Shown piece after piece: positions 14,055 to 14,680 of a stretch of DNA of 14,680 nt; position 1 is the first letter of the stretch, and every line of letters begins with the position of its first letter. The position numbers and the translations under genes were made by a program. Location: positions 1 to 14,680 of the forward strand of contig WFRO01000047.1 in assembly GCA_015486475.1 (NCBI GenBank). Reading direction: 5' to 3'. Under the pieces are notes generated by a model. It saw only the letters and a list, made by a program, of their open reading frames with translations, had not been told where the DNA came from and made no database searches. This DNA is from Bacteroidales bacterium (GTDB lineage: Bacteria > Bacteroidota > Bacteroidia > Bacteroidales > VadinHA17).

Positions 14055-14468
14055 CTATTGACCTTCTTTTCTGTGGATCATATTACCGGTGACCTCACAG
14101 CTTGCGGAAACGGTATTGTAAATGGTGCCGAATTTTTCGATATTCCTGTGCAGGAGGTCGATTCGTCTCTCCTCTTCCGGCGACCAAACGGTAAGTTCAT
14201 ACTCCACCTTTACCATGGCCGGGGGAACATCCCTGCGCCATCCCTTCACGGAAATGGAGGCTTTGGTGTAAGGGATATGGAGGATATGCGAATATCTTTC
14301 CACATTTTTCAGGACACAGGCGGCAAAGGAGGAAAGGAAGAGCTCGGCCGGATTGGGATATTGGGTCCCGCTTTCTGCCGCGGCATCAAAGGGGATCTCT
14401 ATCTTTTTAGCCCGCGCCGTCGCATCTCCGCCGGGCCCGGATTCGGCTGTGATCTGATATTCCAACAT
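14055..14468 (-). CDS. OsmC-family protein
   Basis: 137 residues from the ATG at 14468. An in-frame TTG two codons earlier (14474) is less likely. OsmC/Ohr features are visible: PNPAELFLSSFAACVLKNVE (38-57) with the helix Cys C51, a GWRRD turn, and C124 in SASCEV near the end, in the position of the second family Cys. Members with both Cys reduce organic hydroperoxides. The local sequence around C124 is not the canonical Ohr motif, so this is closer to the general OsmC/YhfA-type group. It starts 21 bases after the preceding gene and probably belongs to the same transcript. It fits a stress theme with the USPs, but it is separated from them by a new promoter. Confidence 0.88.
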   Translation of the reverse strand: MLEYQITAESGPGGDATARAKKIEIPFDAAAESGTQYPNPAELFLSSFAACVLKNVERYSHILHIPYTKASISVKGWRRDVPPAMVKVEYELTVWSPEEERRIDLLHRNIEKFGTIYNTVSASCEVTGNMIHRKEGQ

Positions 14469-14489
14469 GATCAATCATTATTCAAACAT

Positions 14490-14680
14490 TCAATCATTCT
14501 TTTCTTTCTTCCGGCCCCCATAGATCAGCTCATACAGCTCCACCAGCCGCATGCCGGTACCGTGTGCATCCCTGATCGCCAGCGGGTCGATATCGATGCT
14601 TCCCATCTCGGTAAAGGTAAAGCCCAGGGCCCCGCTGCCTCCCAGGATCATGCGGTGCCGGAGCATGAAAGCATGCAGGG
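14490..14680 (-). CDS. C-terminal end of an unrecognised protein (truncated by window edge)
   Basis: The last 62 residues are visible and end in a basic GGRKKEKND tail with a TGA stop. The segment contains HRMILGGSGALGFTFTEMG, then IDIDPLAIRDAHGTGM and a helical LVELYELIYG. There are no transmembrane segments. I do not recognise the family, and the Gly-rich stretch alone does not identify a nucleotide-binding fold. The stop lies 21 bases before the OsmC-family start, so the two genes are probably co-transcribed. Confidence 0.65.
   Translation of the reverse strand, partial: LHAFMLRHRMILGGSGALGFTFTEMGSIDIDPLAIRDAHGTGMRLVELYELIYGGRKKEKND

Noticed and set aside
1..14680. CRISPR arrays, tRNA or rRNA genes, insertion sequences, prophage or integrase genes
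   Set aside because: No spaced direct repeats, cloverleaf, rRNA-like or transposase sequence was seen on either strand.

Overview
All recognisable genes in this window lie on the minus strand, so transcription runs from high to low coordinates. The window looks like a Bacteroidota chromosome, probably Bacteroidales-like. Two intergenic regions carry close matches to the Bacteroidota housekeeping promoter (TTTG, 19-20 bases, TAnnTTTG). Most genes lack a Shine-Dalgarno sequence. The outer-membrane barrels end in Phe, and TolC/HlyD proteins and a long-linker sigma-54 activator are present. There are no rRNA, tRNA, CRISPR or transposase sequences.

Right part (about 8.6-14.7 kb). It begins with the C-terminal end of an unrecognised protein and an OsmC-family protein. 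A promoter at 13912-13942 then leads into an outer-membrane beta-barrel of the phenol-MetA/transporter type and a two-domain universal stress protein (USP) 12 bases later. Next comes a three-gene efflux set: HlyD-like lipoprotein, ABC-2 permease and TolC-like outer-membrane factor. These are tightly packed, with a 3-base gap and an ATGA overlap, but no ABC ATPase gene is present.

Middle (4.36-8.57 kb). A regulatory block follows: a TetR-family repressor, a multi-span membrane histidine kinase with a probable TTG start, and an NtrC/AtoC-type sigma-54 activator whose start overlaps the kinase stop (ATGA).

Left part (0-4.4 kb). A 347-base gap holds a degenerate heptamer repeat, a terminator hairpin facing the opposite way to every gene, and a weak sigma-54-like site. 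Below it is a monocistronic SPW-repeat membrane protein closed by a 10-bp-stem terminator. A second promoter, with a perfect 9-bp-arm inverted repeat against its -33 box, then drives a probable six-gene operon: a second beta-barrel (paralogue of the first), two small USPs, an ACR3-like transporter of the BASS superfamily, a third small USP and the start of a membrane protein. Four genes on this side have near-perfect AGGAGG ribosome-binding sites, which no gene on the right side has.

Inference: this is a stress/envelope locus. Two modules that each pair an outer-membrane barrel with USPs flank an efflux set and its regulators. A sigma-54 two-component system and a TetR repressor are the likely controllers. 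Substrates and signals cannot be read from the sequence.
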